A stretch of DNA of 33,536 bases from Aeromonas lacus (lineage in GTDB: Bacteria > Pseudomonadota > Gammaproteobacteria > Enterobacterales > Aeromonadaceae): positions 1 through 33,536 of the forward strand of contig NZ_JRGM01000142.1 in NCBI RefSeq assembly GCF_000764665.1, given 5' to 3'. Under the pieces are notes generated by a model. It searched no databases, had not been told where the DNA came from, and saw nothing but the letters and a program-made list of their open reading frames with translations. Shown piece after piece: positions 16,451 to 23,685 of the stretch. The position numbers were made by a program, and so were the translations under genes. Positions within the stretch are counted from its first letter, which is position 1. Each line of letters opens with the position of its first letter.

Positions 16451-18096
16451 GGTGTGCCTCGCTTGGGTTCAGGGTCCCGGGGACGGACGCGATCGAAGAT
16501 CAGCGAACTCGGCTGCTCGTTGAGAGAGTGCACCAGCGGCTGCAGCTCGCGCATCAGCTGGTTGAGGGTCTGCACCGACTGACGCAGATCCTGATTGGTT
16601 TGCGACTGGGCATCATAGGCCTGCAGGGTCTCCTGCAACTGCTTGAGGCTCTCGTTGAGCGAGGCCGGCAGCTGCTGGGTGGAGTCCTTGGCGGTGAGCT
16701 TGTCCAGATTGGCGCTGACCGCGCTGATGTTCTTCAGGGTGCCATCCAGCGTCGAGAGCGAGCTGTTGACCTTGGTCAGGGTGGTGGCCATGTCCATGTC
16801 GACAAACTTGTCGAGGATTAGGTTCACCTTGCGCTCGATCTGATCCAGCCCGCCCTGCACGGTCGGGAAGACCTGATAGCCGGCCAGCTTGACCTGATCA
16901 AAACGGGGAGCCGTGGGGTAGAAGTTGAGATCGATGATCTTGCCGCCGGTCAGCAGGCTCGAGGTCTTGAGGCTGGCACGCAACCCCTCCTTGAACTGCT
17001 TGCTGAACAGGGCGCGCCACTGATCCTTCTCCGCCTTGGCATAACGGTGGGAGAGACGCTGCACCTCGATGCGGGCCAGTACCGGGATCTGGCGGTTCTG
17101 GAAGATGCGAACCCCCTTCTCCTCGATCATGTAGGGCGCCGAGATGACGGTGCCGACCCGGATGCCGCGATACTGCACCGCCGCGCCCGGGTGGAGACCC
17201 GCTACGTTGTCGTCGAACAGGAAGACGTAGTCGATGAACTGATCCAGACTACCGGCCATCACGCTTGCCTCATCCTGAAACAGGGTGAACTCGTCGTGCT
17301 GCTTGACCGGATCACCCGGTGACCAGCCGGCAGGCAGGCCCATGGTGATGCCGCCGTCGATCAGGCTCTCCAGCGAATCCATCTTCACCTTCATCCCTTC
17401 GCTGCTCATGGAGACCTCGAAGCCCGGGGTCAGCCAGAAGCGGGAGTTGCTGCTCACCAGAATGTCGTAAGGGGCGTTGATGAAGATCTGATACTGCATC
17501 TCGCTCTTTTCGGGCAGGAACTTTGCCTCTTCTACCTGACCTATGGTGAAGCCCTGGTAGTTGATGGGCGAGCCCTCGCCAAGCGCCTTGGCTTCGCGGC
17601 TGGAGAGGGAGAGGCGCAGACCCTTGGCATTGATGGAGGAGAGCGGCGGCTTGTCGAGCATGGCGTACTCGTCGCGCGCCTTGCCTTTCTTGCCGGGGGA
17701 GAGCTCGATATAGGCACCGGAGAGCAGGGTACTGAGACCCGACACCCCTTCGCGACCGACCCTGGGCTTGACCACCCAGAACTTGCTGTCGCCGCGCAGC
17801 ATGCTGGCGGCGTCGTTGGTCAGGCGGCCCTTGAGCACGGCGTGGCTGTAGTCATCGCTCAGCTGGACGGCATCGATGCGACCGACAGTGACCTCGCGCG
17901 AGCGGATCTCCGTCTTGCCTGCCACTATGCCTTCGGCGGTGGCGACTGTCAGGGTGAAGCTCGGGCCCTGGGAGTACCAGTGTTGGAACAGCATCCAGAG
18001 ACCGATGAACAGCGCCAGCAGGGGCACCATCCAGATTGCGGCGGCGGAGCTCAGAAAGTCAGAGCCCGGTTTCCACCTTGTTTTACGCTCACTCAC
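16447..18096 (-). CDS. pqiB: PqiB, MCE-domain periplasm-spanning lipid-transport protein
   Basis: The 549-residue protein has one N-terminal transmembrane helix (about 17-40, SSAAAIWMVPLLALFIGLWML) and three tandem MCE domains (about 45-140, 160-260 and 285-395). It ends in a long helical region with repeated Leu/Gln/Asn patterns (VNSSLSTLDGTLKNISAV) that builds the needle. MCE signatures include TVATAEGIVAGKTEIR, GLRLSLSSREAKALGEGSPI and VAGLHPGAAVQYRGIRVGTV. The homolog forms a hexameric tube between inner and outer membranes. It overlaps pqiA by 8 bp and pqiC by 4 bp, confirming one operon. Confidence 0.93.
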   Translation of the reverse strand: MSERKTRWKPGSDFLSSAAAIWMVPLLALFIGLWMLFQHWYSQGPSFTLTVATAEGIVAGKTEIRSREVTVGRIDAVQLSDDYSHAVLKGRLTNDAASMLRGDSKFWVVKPRVGREGVSGLSTLLSGAYIELSPGKKGKARDEYAMLDKPPLSSINAKGLRLSLSSREAKALGEGSPINYQGFTIGQVEEAKFLPEKSEMQYQIFINAPYDILVSSNSRFWLTPGFEVSMSSEGMKVKMDSLESLIDGGITMGLPAGWSPGDPVKQHDEFTLFQDEASVMAGSLDQFIDYVFLFDDNVAGLHPGAAVQYRGIRVGTVISAPYMIEEKGVRIFQNRQIPVLARIEVQRLSHRYAKAEKDQWRALFSKQFKEGLRASLKTSSLLTGGKIIDLNFYPTAPRFDQVKLAGYQVFPTVQGGLDQIERKVNLILDKFVDMDMATTLTKVNSSLSTLDGTLKNISAVSANLDKLTAKDSTQQLPASLNESLKQLQETLQAYDAQSQTNQDLRQSVQTLNQLMRELQPLVHSLNEQPSSLIFDRVRPRDPEPKRGTP

Positions 18097-19360
18097 GTTC
18101 GCGCTCTCCTTGTTGTAAATCCCAGATCAGGCGCGAGTCGAAGCTCATGGCGGCGACCATGGTGATCAGCACCACGCCTGCAAATGCGACGGCCGCAGGG
18201 CCGGGGTAGATGGTCATCAGGTTGTCGAGCCGGATCAGGCCCGCCAGAATGGCCACCACGAAGACGTCGATCATCGACCAGCGTCCGACAAATTCGGTCA
18301 TGCGATAGAGCTTGAGTTTGCCGAGCGGCGACTCGGCATGGCCGCTCTGGACCATGTAGCAGAGCCAGAACAGCGCCAGGATCTTCACCAGCGGCACCAC
18401 CACGCTGGCGAAGAAGATGACGGCGGCGATGGGGTAGGAGCCCATCGCCCAGAGCAGTACCACGCCGCCGAGGATGGTGGAGGGGCTGTCATCGCCGAGA
18501 AAGACGGTGTCCATGATGGGGTAGAGGTTGGCCGGGATGTAGAGAATGGCCGAGGTGATGAGCAGGGCCCAGGTGCGGTTCAGACCGCCCGGTTTGCGGG
18601 CATGCAGATGGCCGCCGCAGCGCTGGCAGCTGTGGCTGCCCGCCTCGCTCAGGGCGCCGCAGATATGGCAGCTTACCAGACCCGATGCCATGGCGCCCGC
18701 TTCGGGGTCGAGCTCACGCTGCTCGGTCGGGCCGAACAGCCGTTGCCACAGCCACATCCGATCCAGCGACGAGATGGTCTTGATGAGCAGGATGGTATAG
18801 CCGACGAAGGCCCAGAACGAGAGGCCCATCTTGATGTCAGCCATCCCCATCAGCTTGACCAGCGAAATGAGCACCCCCACCAGAAACACATCCACCATCA
18901 GCCAGGGCTTGATACGGCAGAGCAGCCGGCCGAGAGAGCGCAGGGCGTGGCTGTGCAGGTCTTTGTCTATGCGCCACAGCACCAGCATGATGGAGCCGAT
19001 ATAGACCAGCGGCAGGCCGATCAGGGTGATACTGAGTACGGCGCTGAGAAACAGATACCCCTCGTCCACCAGAGTCGAGATGCACTGGAGAAAGGTCATC
19101 TCCTGCCCGATCCCCTTGGCCGAGAAGGACATGAAGGTAAAGGAGTTGGAGAGCACGAACATGATGAGCGCTGCAAACCCGTAGGAGATGGGACGCAGCT
19201 CCTGCTGTGGCAGATGCTGGCTCAGGGTGTGACCGCAACGGGGGCAGTGACTGGCTTCGCCCACCGCCAGCGGTGTGGCCGGGATCAGCAGGTCACACTC
19301 TTCGCAGGCGGTGTCGTCATGAACGTAGGTGGTATGGTGTTGGTGTGAAACCGGATGCAA
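18089..19360 (-). CDS. pqiA: PqiA, inner-membrane protein of the Pqi lipid-transport system
   Basis: This multi-pass inner-membrane protein (about 423 residues) has two homologous halves, each with a zinc ribbon and four hydrophobic helices. The ribbons are CEECDLL...CPRCGHTL near the start and CHICGAL...CQRCGGHL near 215-240. PqiA is thought to load or extract lipid at the inner-membrane base of PqiB. No ATG is available close to the conserved start. I chose the TTG at 19360 because GGGG lies about 7 nt upstream and the first zinc ribbon then sits about 20 residues in, as in E. coli PqiA. The longer frame to 19507 would run through the promoter of the divergent Hfq-like gene. The start is the weak point of this call. 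Confidence 0.85.
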   Translation of the reverse strand: MHPVSHQHHTTYVHDDTACEECDLLIPATPLAVGEASHCPRCGHTLSQHLPQQELRPISYGFAALIMFVLSNSFTFMSFSAKGIGQEMTFLQCISTLVDEGYLFLSAVLSITLIGLPLVYIGSIMLVLWRIDKDLHSHALRSLGRLLCRIKPWLMVDVFLVGVLISLVKLMGMADIKMGLSFWAFVGYTILLIKTISSLDRMWLWQRLFGPTEQRELDPEAGAMASGLVSCHICGALSEAGSHSCQRCGGHLHARKPGGLNRTWALLITSAILYIPANLYPIMDTVFLGDDSPSTILGGVVLLWAMGSYPIAAVIFFASVVVPLVKILALFWLCYMVQSGHAESPLGKLKLYRMTEFVGRWSMIDVFVVAILAGLIRLDNLMTIYPGPAAVAFAGVVLITMVAAMSFDSRLIWDLQQGERERE

Positions 19361-19475
19361 GATAAAACCCCAGATTAGGCTCGCGAGAGAACCAGAGGGG
19401 CGATTATCGCAGTTGTACCGGTCAGCGACCAGTCCTGCTGCGGTGCGATTTGCGGGGCGGTGTGTGAGAATGACT

Positions 19476-19504
19476 TTGACAAGCCAGTGGCCATTTAGCA
19501 CAAT
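19476..19504 (+). promoter_or_regulatory. Sigma-70 promoter of the Hfq-like gene
   Basis: A perfect -35 TTGACA (19476-19481) is followed after exactly 17 bp by CACAAT (19499-19504), a 4-of-6 match to the -10 consensus. Transcription would begin near 19511, giving a leader of about 28 nt with a T7 run. Confidence 0.65.
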
Positions 19505-19538
19505 CAAACGCCACTTTTTTTCCGCGGGACAATAATTT

Positions 19539-19898
19539 ATGACAACTGAATCCCCAAGCTACTCCACGATTGAGCAAGCCTTCTCCCTCGGGAACGGGCA
19601 AGATTCTGCCCTCAACTGGTTGCGTAAAAACCGCAGTCAGGTCGCCATTTTCCTGGTGAGCGGCATCAAGCTGGAGGGCACCATCAGCGGGTTTGACCAG
19701 TACAGCGTGCTGCTGACCGATGCACACGGCAACCAGCAGCTGATCTACAAGGCCAAGATCTCCACCATCGCCATGCACACCGGCCGTCCGCAGGTAAACA
19801 TCCAGCGCGCCCGCAAACCGCGCGTCTCCATGGCGCCGCGCCCCCACGGTGCGCCGGGTCGCTATGACGACAATCAGGGCGGCGGCAACAACGAGTAA
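19539..19898 (+). CDS. Hfq-like Sm-fold RNA-binding protein (apparent Hfq paralog)
   Basis: The 119-residue protein contains a recognisable Hfq/Sm core at about 19-83. Sm1 is QVAIFLVSGIKLEGTISGFDQYSVLLT and Sm2 is YKAKISTI, read in separate stretches. Compared with E. coli Hfq, the proximal-face Gln8-Asp9 pair (Q21 D22) and Lys31 (K44) are kept. Tyr25 is Phe38, the rim RRER is RKNR (29-32), and the YKH of Sm2 is YKA (70-72), so the conserved proximal-face His57 is lost. It also has an 18-residue N-terminal extension and a C-terminal tail rich in Arg, Pro, Gly and Asn. The usual hfq neighbours miaA and hflX are absent. It is probably a second Hfq-type protein, with RNA binding inferred. It is divergent from pqiA. 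Confidence 0.75.
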   Translation: MTTESPSYSTIEQAFSLGNGQDSALNWLRKNRSQVAIFLVSGIKLEGTISGFDQYSVLLTDAHGNQQLIYKAKISTIAMHTGRPQVNIQRARKPRVSMAPRPHGAPGRYDDNQGGGNNE

Positions 19899-19916
19899 TC
19901 GTACGTCACTGCCTGT

Positions 19917-19942
19917 CCGTTGACCGCCTGCTGCGTCAACGG
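19917..19942 (+). other. Hairpin 1 downstream of the Hfq-like gene
   Basis: CCGTTGAC (19917-19924) pairs with GTCAACGG (19935-19942) around a 10-nt loop. It begins 18 nt after the stop codon and is the first of three successive hairpins before the terminator run. Confidence 0.55.
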
Positions 19943-19945
19943 CTG

Positions 19946-19997
19946 ACGGGAGTTCCGCTCATTCTCCATCCTGTCCCGTATGAGCGCGGACTCCCGT
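19946..19997 (+). other. Hairpin 2 downstream of the Hfq-like gene (long bulged stem)
   Basis: ACGGGAGT (19946-19953) pairs with ACTCCCGT (19990-19997). CCG (19955-19957) with CGG (19987-19989) and CTCA (19958-19961) with TGAG (19981-19984) then extend the stem past small bulges. The loop is about 19 nt. Fifteen pairs in an otherwise non-coding gap suggest a structured RNA. Confidence 0.55.
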
Positions 19998-20025
19998 TAT
20001 CGCCCTGCCAGGGGCGATAACTTTT
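19996..20025 (+). terminator. Intrinsic terminator of the Hfq-like transcript
   Basis: GTTATCGCCC (19996-20005) pairs perfectly with GGGCGATAAC (20012-20021) around a 6-nt loop and is followed by TTTT. It overlaps the end of hairpin 2 by two bases. Confidence 0.8.
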
Positions 20026-20031
20026 ACCTCA

Positions 20032-20622
20032 TCAGAAATCGATCCCTACCGGTTTACCCTCTTTGACCATGCAGGTCTGCATCCCGGCCGCTTCACCCGC
20101 CTGTACGCCGATCCCGGTATCTTCAAACACCAGACAGCCTGACGGCGCGACCCCCAGCTTGCTGGCGACCAGCAGGAAGGTGTCCGGATTGGGCTTGTGC
20201 AGCTCTACGTCGTCGGCCGTCACCACCACCTGAAAGTAGCGATCCAGTCCGGTATTGCGCAGCACCGCTTCGGCATTGACCCGAGGTGAGCCGGTGCCAA
20301 TTCCCATCGGGATGGTGCCGTGATAGCGATCGAGCAGGGTCTGCATGGCCGGAAACACCGTCGCCTTGTGCAGGTTGGCGACATAGTGGGCCGTCTTGCA
20401 GCGTGTCACTTCGAGCGGGTCGAGGGGGATCTGCTGCTCTTCGGCGACCAGCAGCGCGATCTTGCGGCTCGGCATGCCACCCAGTTCATAGAACCAGTCG
20501 GCATCGAAGCGAAAGCCAAACTCATGGGCGGTGTGCTCCCAGGCGGCGAGGTGCAGCGGCATGGAGTCGACCAAAGTGCCATCAAGGTCAAAGACCAGGC
20601 CTTGGAATCCGGAAAGGGTCAT
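20032..20622 (-). CDS. yqaB: HAD-superfamily sugar phosphatase, YqaB-like
   Basis: The 196-residue haloacid-dehalogenase hydrolase has nucleophile and acid Asp in FDLDGTLVDSMPLHLAAW (motif I), TGSPR (motif II), LHKPNPDTF with the conserved Lys (motif III), and VFEDTGIGVQAGEAAGM (motif IV). It is of the beta-phosphoglucomutase/YqaB subgroup. E. coli YqaB acts on fructose-1-phosphate and related sugar phosphates; the substrate here is inferred. The helical cap (about 15-75, YELGGMPSRKIA) fits the subgroup. It is the last of three leftward genes, 66 bp after the EAL-HDOD gene, and may be co-transcribed. Confidence 0.85.
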   Translation of the reverse strand: MTLSGFQGLVFDLDGTLVDSMPLHLAAWEHTAHEFGFRFDADWFYELGGMPSRKIALLVAEEQQIPLDPLEVTRCKTAHYVANLHKATVFPAMQTLLDRYHGTIPMGIGTGSPRVNAEAVLRNTGLDRYFQVVVTADDVELHKPNPDTFLLVASKLGVAPSGCLVFEDTGIGVQAGEAAGMQTCMVKEGKPVGIDF

Positions 20623-20688
20623 GGTGCGGGGTCTGTCTCTGAAAAAAGGGAGCCTATTCTAGCCAGTGGCTCCCCGGCTCGCCATCAC

Positions 20689-21792
20689 CTAGCTGGTGAG
20701 AAACGCTTGCCCCCACATTTGTGCCTGAAAATAGATGGGGGTGAGTCTGGCCGGATCGAGCTGGTATTGCGGGGCCAGCTGAGCCAGCAGGGCCCAGTTG
20801 CCCTGCTCGTAGGTGTTGACCAGCTGGAACAGGTGAAACAGAGGCCCTTCGCGCAGCTCGATGGCCCGTTTGACGTTCGTGGGCAGGTAGCGCTTCATCT
20901 CCTCCGACAGCAGGGAGGCATCCTGCACCAGCCCGACCAGAAAGGCCCAGCTGGCGTCGGCTTTACCCAGCGCAGTGAGGGCGATGAGCTCGCAGAAGCG
21001 GCCGCGAGCGATGGCCATCCGGGTACAGGCTTCGGGCATATGCTGGCTGGCCCTGGCCAGCCCGTTGATCAGCACGAATTTGCGGATCTCCTGTTCCCCC
21101 AGATAGGAGAGGGCGCGGGGAACCGAGGTGATGGGGGTCGCGTGATCGAAGCCGGGCGCGTTGACATAGGTGAGCAGCAGGCCGGGCAGCCAGGCATCCT
21201 GCTCCAGCAGGCGGGCGACCTGAGCAAACGAGAACTCTTCGTGGCAGATGAGCTGCAGGATCTGCTGCACCAGCGCCATGTCGGGCTGCTGGGCGCGCTG
21301 ATTGACCAGCTCGGGCCGGGCCAGAAAGCCGCCGGCGAAGAAATCGACCCCTGCCTCCCGCAAGGGGAGAAAATCCTCCCACGCCTCGACGTTGAGCGCC
21401 ATCCGCTTGTGATCGGTGGGCTGGCAGATCCCCTCTTCCCCCGTCCAGAACACCAGTAGGCGGCTCGCGCCCAGCCAGCGAACATCGCGATGGGCGCCAT
21501 GCACGGCGAGCCGGCGCCGGCTGTCGCGCCACTGCTCCAGCACCGGAAAAGAGGTGGGCAGCCGTTCACTGGAGGCCTCGACCAGCGGGATGGTCTCCTG
21601 AGCAAACAGCAGGGGGCGCTGCTCATCGAGCTGTTCGTGGTTGAAGGGGAGCAGATATTGGCGCCCCTGCGCCAGCAGGTGGCTATGTTGTGCCAGGGAG
21701 GGCCATTCGGCCGGTGAGCTGAGCTGATAGTCGATACCGTAGGCCACCAGAGCCAGGCGACGATTGAAGATGGGATAGCGACGCAACAGCAT
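20689..21792 (-). CDS. Degenerate EAL plus HDOD signalling protein (YuxH-like)
   Basis: The 367-residue protein opens with RRYPIFNRRLALVAYGIDYQ, which matches the start of YuxH-type EAL domains. The catalytic EAL signature is missing (YGIDY in its place) and the later metal ligands are not evident, so it should not hydrolyse c-di-GMP. From about 160 to 360 it is an HDOD domain (QILQLICHEEFSFAQVARLLE, LPGLLLTYVNAP, SVPRALSYLGEQEIRKFVLING), an HD-like fold without the metal-binding His-Asp pair. Such proteins act as scaffolds or c-di-GMP sensors. The gene starts 4 bp after the stop of the GGDEF gene, so the two are surely co-expressed and may work as a pair. Confidence 0.82.
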   Translation of the reverse strand: MLLRRYPIFNRRLALVAYGIDYQLSSPAEWPSLAQHSHLLAQGRQYLLPFNHEQLDEQRPLLFAQETIPLVEASSERLPTSFPVLEQWRDSRRRLAVHGAHRDVRWLGASRLLVFWTGEEGICQPTDHKRMALNVEAWEDFLPLREAGVDFFAGGFLARPELVNQRAQQPDMALVQQILQLICHEEFSFAQVARLLEQDAWLPGLLLTYVNAPGFDHATPITSVPRALSYLGEQEIRKFVLINGLARASQHMPEACTRMAIARGRFCELIALTALGKADASWAFLVGLVQDASLLSEEMKRYLPTNVKRAIELREGPLFHLFQLVNTYEQGNWALLAQLAPQYQLDPARLTPIYFQAQMWGQAFLTS

Positions 21793-21796
21793 GGGA

Positions 21797-23437
21797 TCAC
21801 CGATAGGCCAGTGTGCGGGCCCTCCCTTCTGATTTGGCGTGGTAGAGCGCCTGGTCGGCCTGTTCGGTCAGGCTCTGCCATGCCTCGTCCTGGGAGGGGA
21901 CCAGATAGCTAAAGCCTATGCTAACCGTAATGAAATCAGCAACTCGGGATGCAGGATGTGGCAGGTGCAGACGGGCTAGCCCCTCGTGAATCCGCTCCGC
22001 CAGCTGCTCCGCTTCACCGGGTTGCGGAGCGCAGAGCAGGATGACGAACTCCTCTCCGCCATAGCGAGCCACCAGATTGGTGCGACGGCGCTCCGCCTCC
22101 TGTAGCACCCGGGCCACCTGCTGGAGGCACTCATCCCCCTTGGTGTGACCAAAGTGATCGTTGTAACCCTTGAACTCGTCCACATCGATCATCAGCACAG
22201 CCAGCAGGCTTTGGGTGCGTCGCGCCCACTCCCACTCCCGTTGCATGGTGATATCCCACTGGCGCCGGTTGGCAATGCCGGTGAGGGGATCTTCGAGGGA
22301 GAGCAGGGAGAGGCGCCGGTTGGCCTCCTCCAGCGCACGGTTGGTCTCGGCCAGCTGCATGGTGCGTTCGGCGACCCGCTCCTCCAGCTCGCGATTGAGC
22401 CGCTCCAGCTCTTCCTGGGTGCGCTGTCGGATCAACAGTTGTGACAGGATGGCGGCGTACTGTTTGAAGATCTCGCTCTGATAGGCTTTGAGCGGGCGGT
22501 GCCACAGCAGGTTGTCGGCGGCAATCCAGCCGATGGGGATGGCACCATCCCAGAGCGATACCATGGCATTCCAGCCCTGTCCCACCTGCTGTTTTTCGTA
22601 GTAGAGAGGGGTATCTTCCAGCACCAGCACGTAATCCTTGCGCTTGAGCGCCTCCTGCACCGTGGGGTGATCCGGGATGGGGCTGACAAAGTTGTGCTCG
22701 TCTACCAGCTCTCCCTCCTCACTGGTGCCCCAGGTACCGCGCATGGTCTTGCCGTCTGGCTCAATGAGAAAGATGGCGACCCGGTCAAATTGCAGCTCCT
22801 TGCGTGCCAGCAGCACGGCATCACGCAGTAACTGGTTCTCGCTGCGGCTGCGGGAGAGGGTGACGCTGACCATGTGCAACGCCTGCAGCATGGTGAGGAA
22901 GGAGCCCTGCAGCGCCTGGCTCTGCACCAGATCGGTCTGGGTATGCAGCCGCTGGTCCCGCTCCTGATCAACCTGGTCTGCAAGCAGATGGTTGCTCAGC
23001 TCGGCGGTCAGGTAGTGGATCAGCAGCTGGATCCCCTGACGCTGATGGCGTGAGAGGCGATCGATCCGGCGGTGGGTTTCGAGATAGATGACCCCTTCCA
23101 GCTTCAAGTGACGTTTGAGGGGGAAGCAGGCGCGCAGGCGGGGAGGCTGAGGCTCCGATTCATCCCGCTCGTCCGGAGGCTGGTGGACCGGCTCGATCAT
23201 CAGCTGACCCTGATGAATCGCCTTGTCGATCAAGGTGTGGGGCAGGGGCAACGCATCCAGATGGGCGAGATCGAGCGTCGTCAGCCCCTGCTCCAGCTGG
23301 AAGCGATAGAGTTTCGGTTCGGGGGATTTCAGCCAGAGATAGAGGTAGTCGGCATCTGTTTTGTCACGAATGGTAGCGAGGCTGACTTCGCATAACTGGG
23401 CAAAGTTGGTGAAGTGTTCCGGATCCCATTCCTGCAT
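21797..23437 (-). CDS. GAF-GGDEF diguanylate cyclase
   Basis: The 546-residue cytoplasmic protein has two GAF-like sensory domains (about 12-155 and 200-340) and a coiled-coil linker (about 340-380, QEELERLNRELEERVAERTM). The C-terminal GGDEF domain starts at DPLTGIANRRQWD. The active site is GGEEF (460-464) with metal Asp in MIDVDEF, so it should make c-di-GMP from two GTP. The inhibitory I-site, normally RxxD five residues before GGEEF, reads RRTN (451-454), so product inhibition may be weakened. No transmembrane segment is seen. It heads a leftward operon with the EAL-HDOD protein and probably yqaB. An AT-rich promoter region with TTGACA on the minus strand lies at about 23470-23515. Confidence 0.9.
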   Translation of the reverse strand: MQEWDPEHFTNFAQLCEVSLATIRDKTDADYLYLWLKSPEPKLYRFQLEQGLTTLDLAHLDALPLPHTLIDKAIHQGQLMIEPVHQPPDERDESEPQPPRLRACFPLKRHLKLEGVIYLETHRRIDRLSRHQRQGIQLLIHYLTAELSNHLLADQVDQERDQRLHTQTDLVQSQALQGSFLTMLQALHMVSVTLSRSRSENQLLRDAVLLARKELQFDRVAIFLIEPDGKTMRGTWGTSEEGELVDEHNFVSPIPDHPTVQEALKRKDYVLVLEDTPLYYEKQQVGQGWNAMVSLWDGAIPIGWIAADNLLWHRPLKAYQSEIFKQYAAILSQLLIRQRTQEELERLNRELEERVAERTMQLAETNRALEEANRRLSLLSLEDPLTGIANRRQWDITMQREWEWARRTQSLLAVLMIDVDEFKGYNDHFGHTKGDECLQQVARVLQEAERRRTNLVARYGGEEFVILLCAPQPGEAEQLAERIHEGLARLHLPHPASRVADFITVSIGFSYLVPSQDEAWQSLTEQADQALYHAKSEGRARTLAYR

Positions 23438-23640
23438 GCCAATATCCCTTTGGGTCTAACCCCGCGAGTATATATAGAGTCTGTTTAATTTATTGATTGA
23501 AATGTCAAAATGGAGATCCAGAGCCCAGATTTTGGCTCCTTTTATGGTGCGTGGTGACGGGCTTTGCGTGGAGCTATTAACTGTTACGGGTAACAGCAAT
23601 CAGTGGCCGGCTGGCAGGGAGATTTGGAGTGCTATGAGCT

Positions 23641-23673
23641 ATGAAAAGAAGAGCCCGCACAGTGGCGGGCTCT
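23641..23673 (-). terminator. Intrinsic terminator of rnb
   Basis: On the minus strand AGAGCCCGC and GCGGGCTCT form a 9-bp perfect stem (23650-23658 with 23665-23673) with a 6-nt loop, followed by TCTTTTC. It is 13 bp past the rnb stop. Confidence 0.85.
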
Positions 23674-23685
23674 GGAGAGGGGGAT

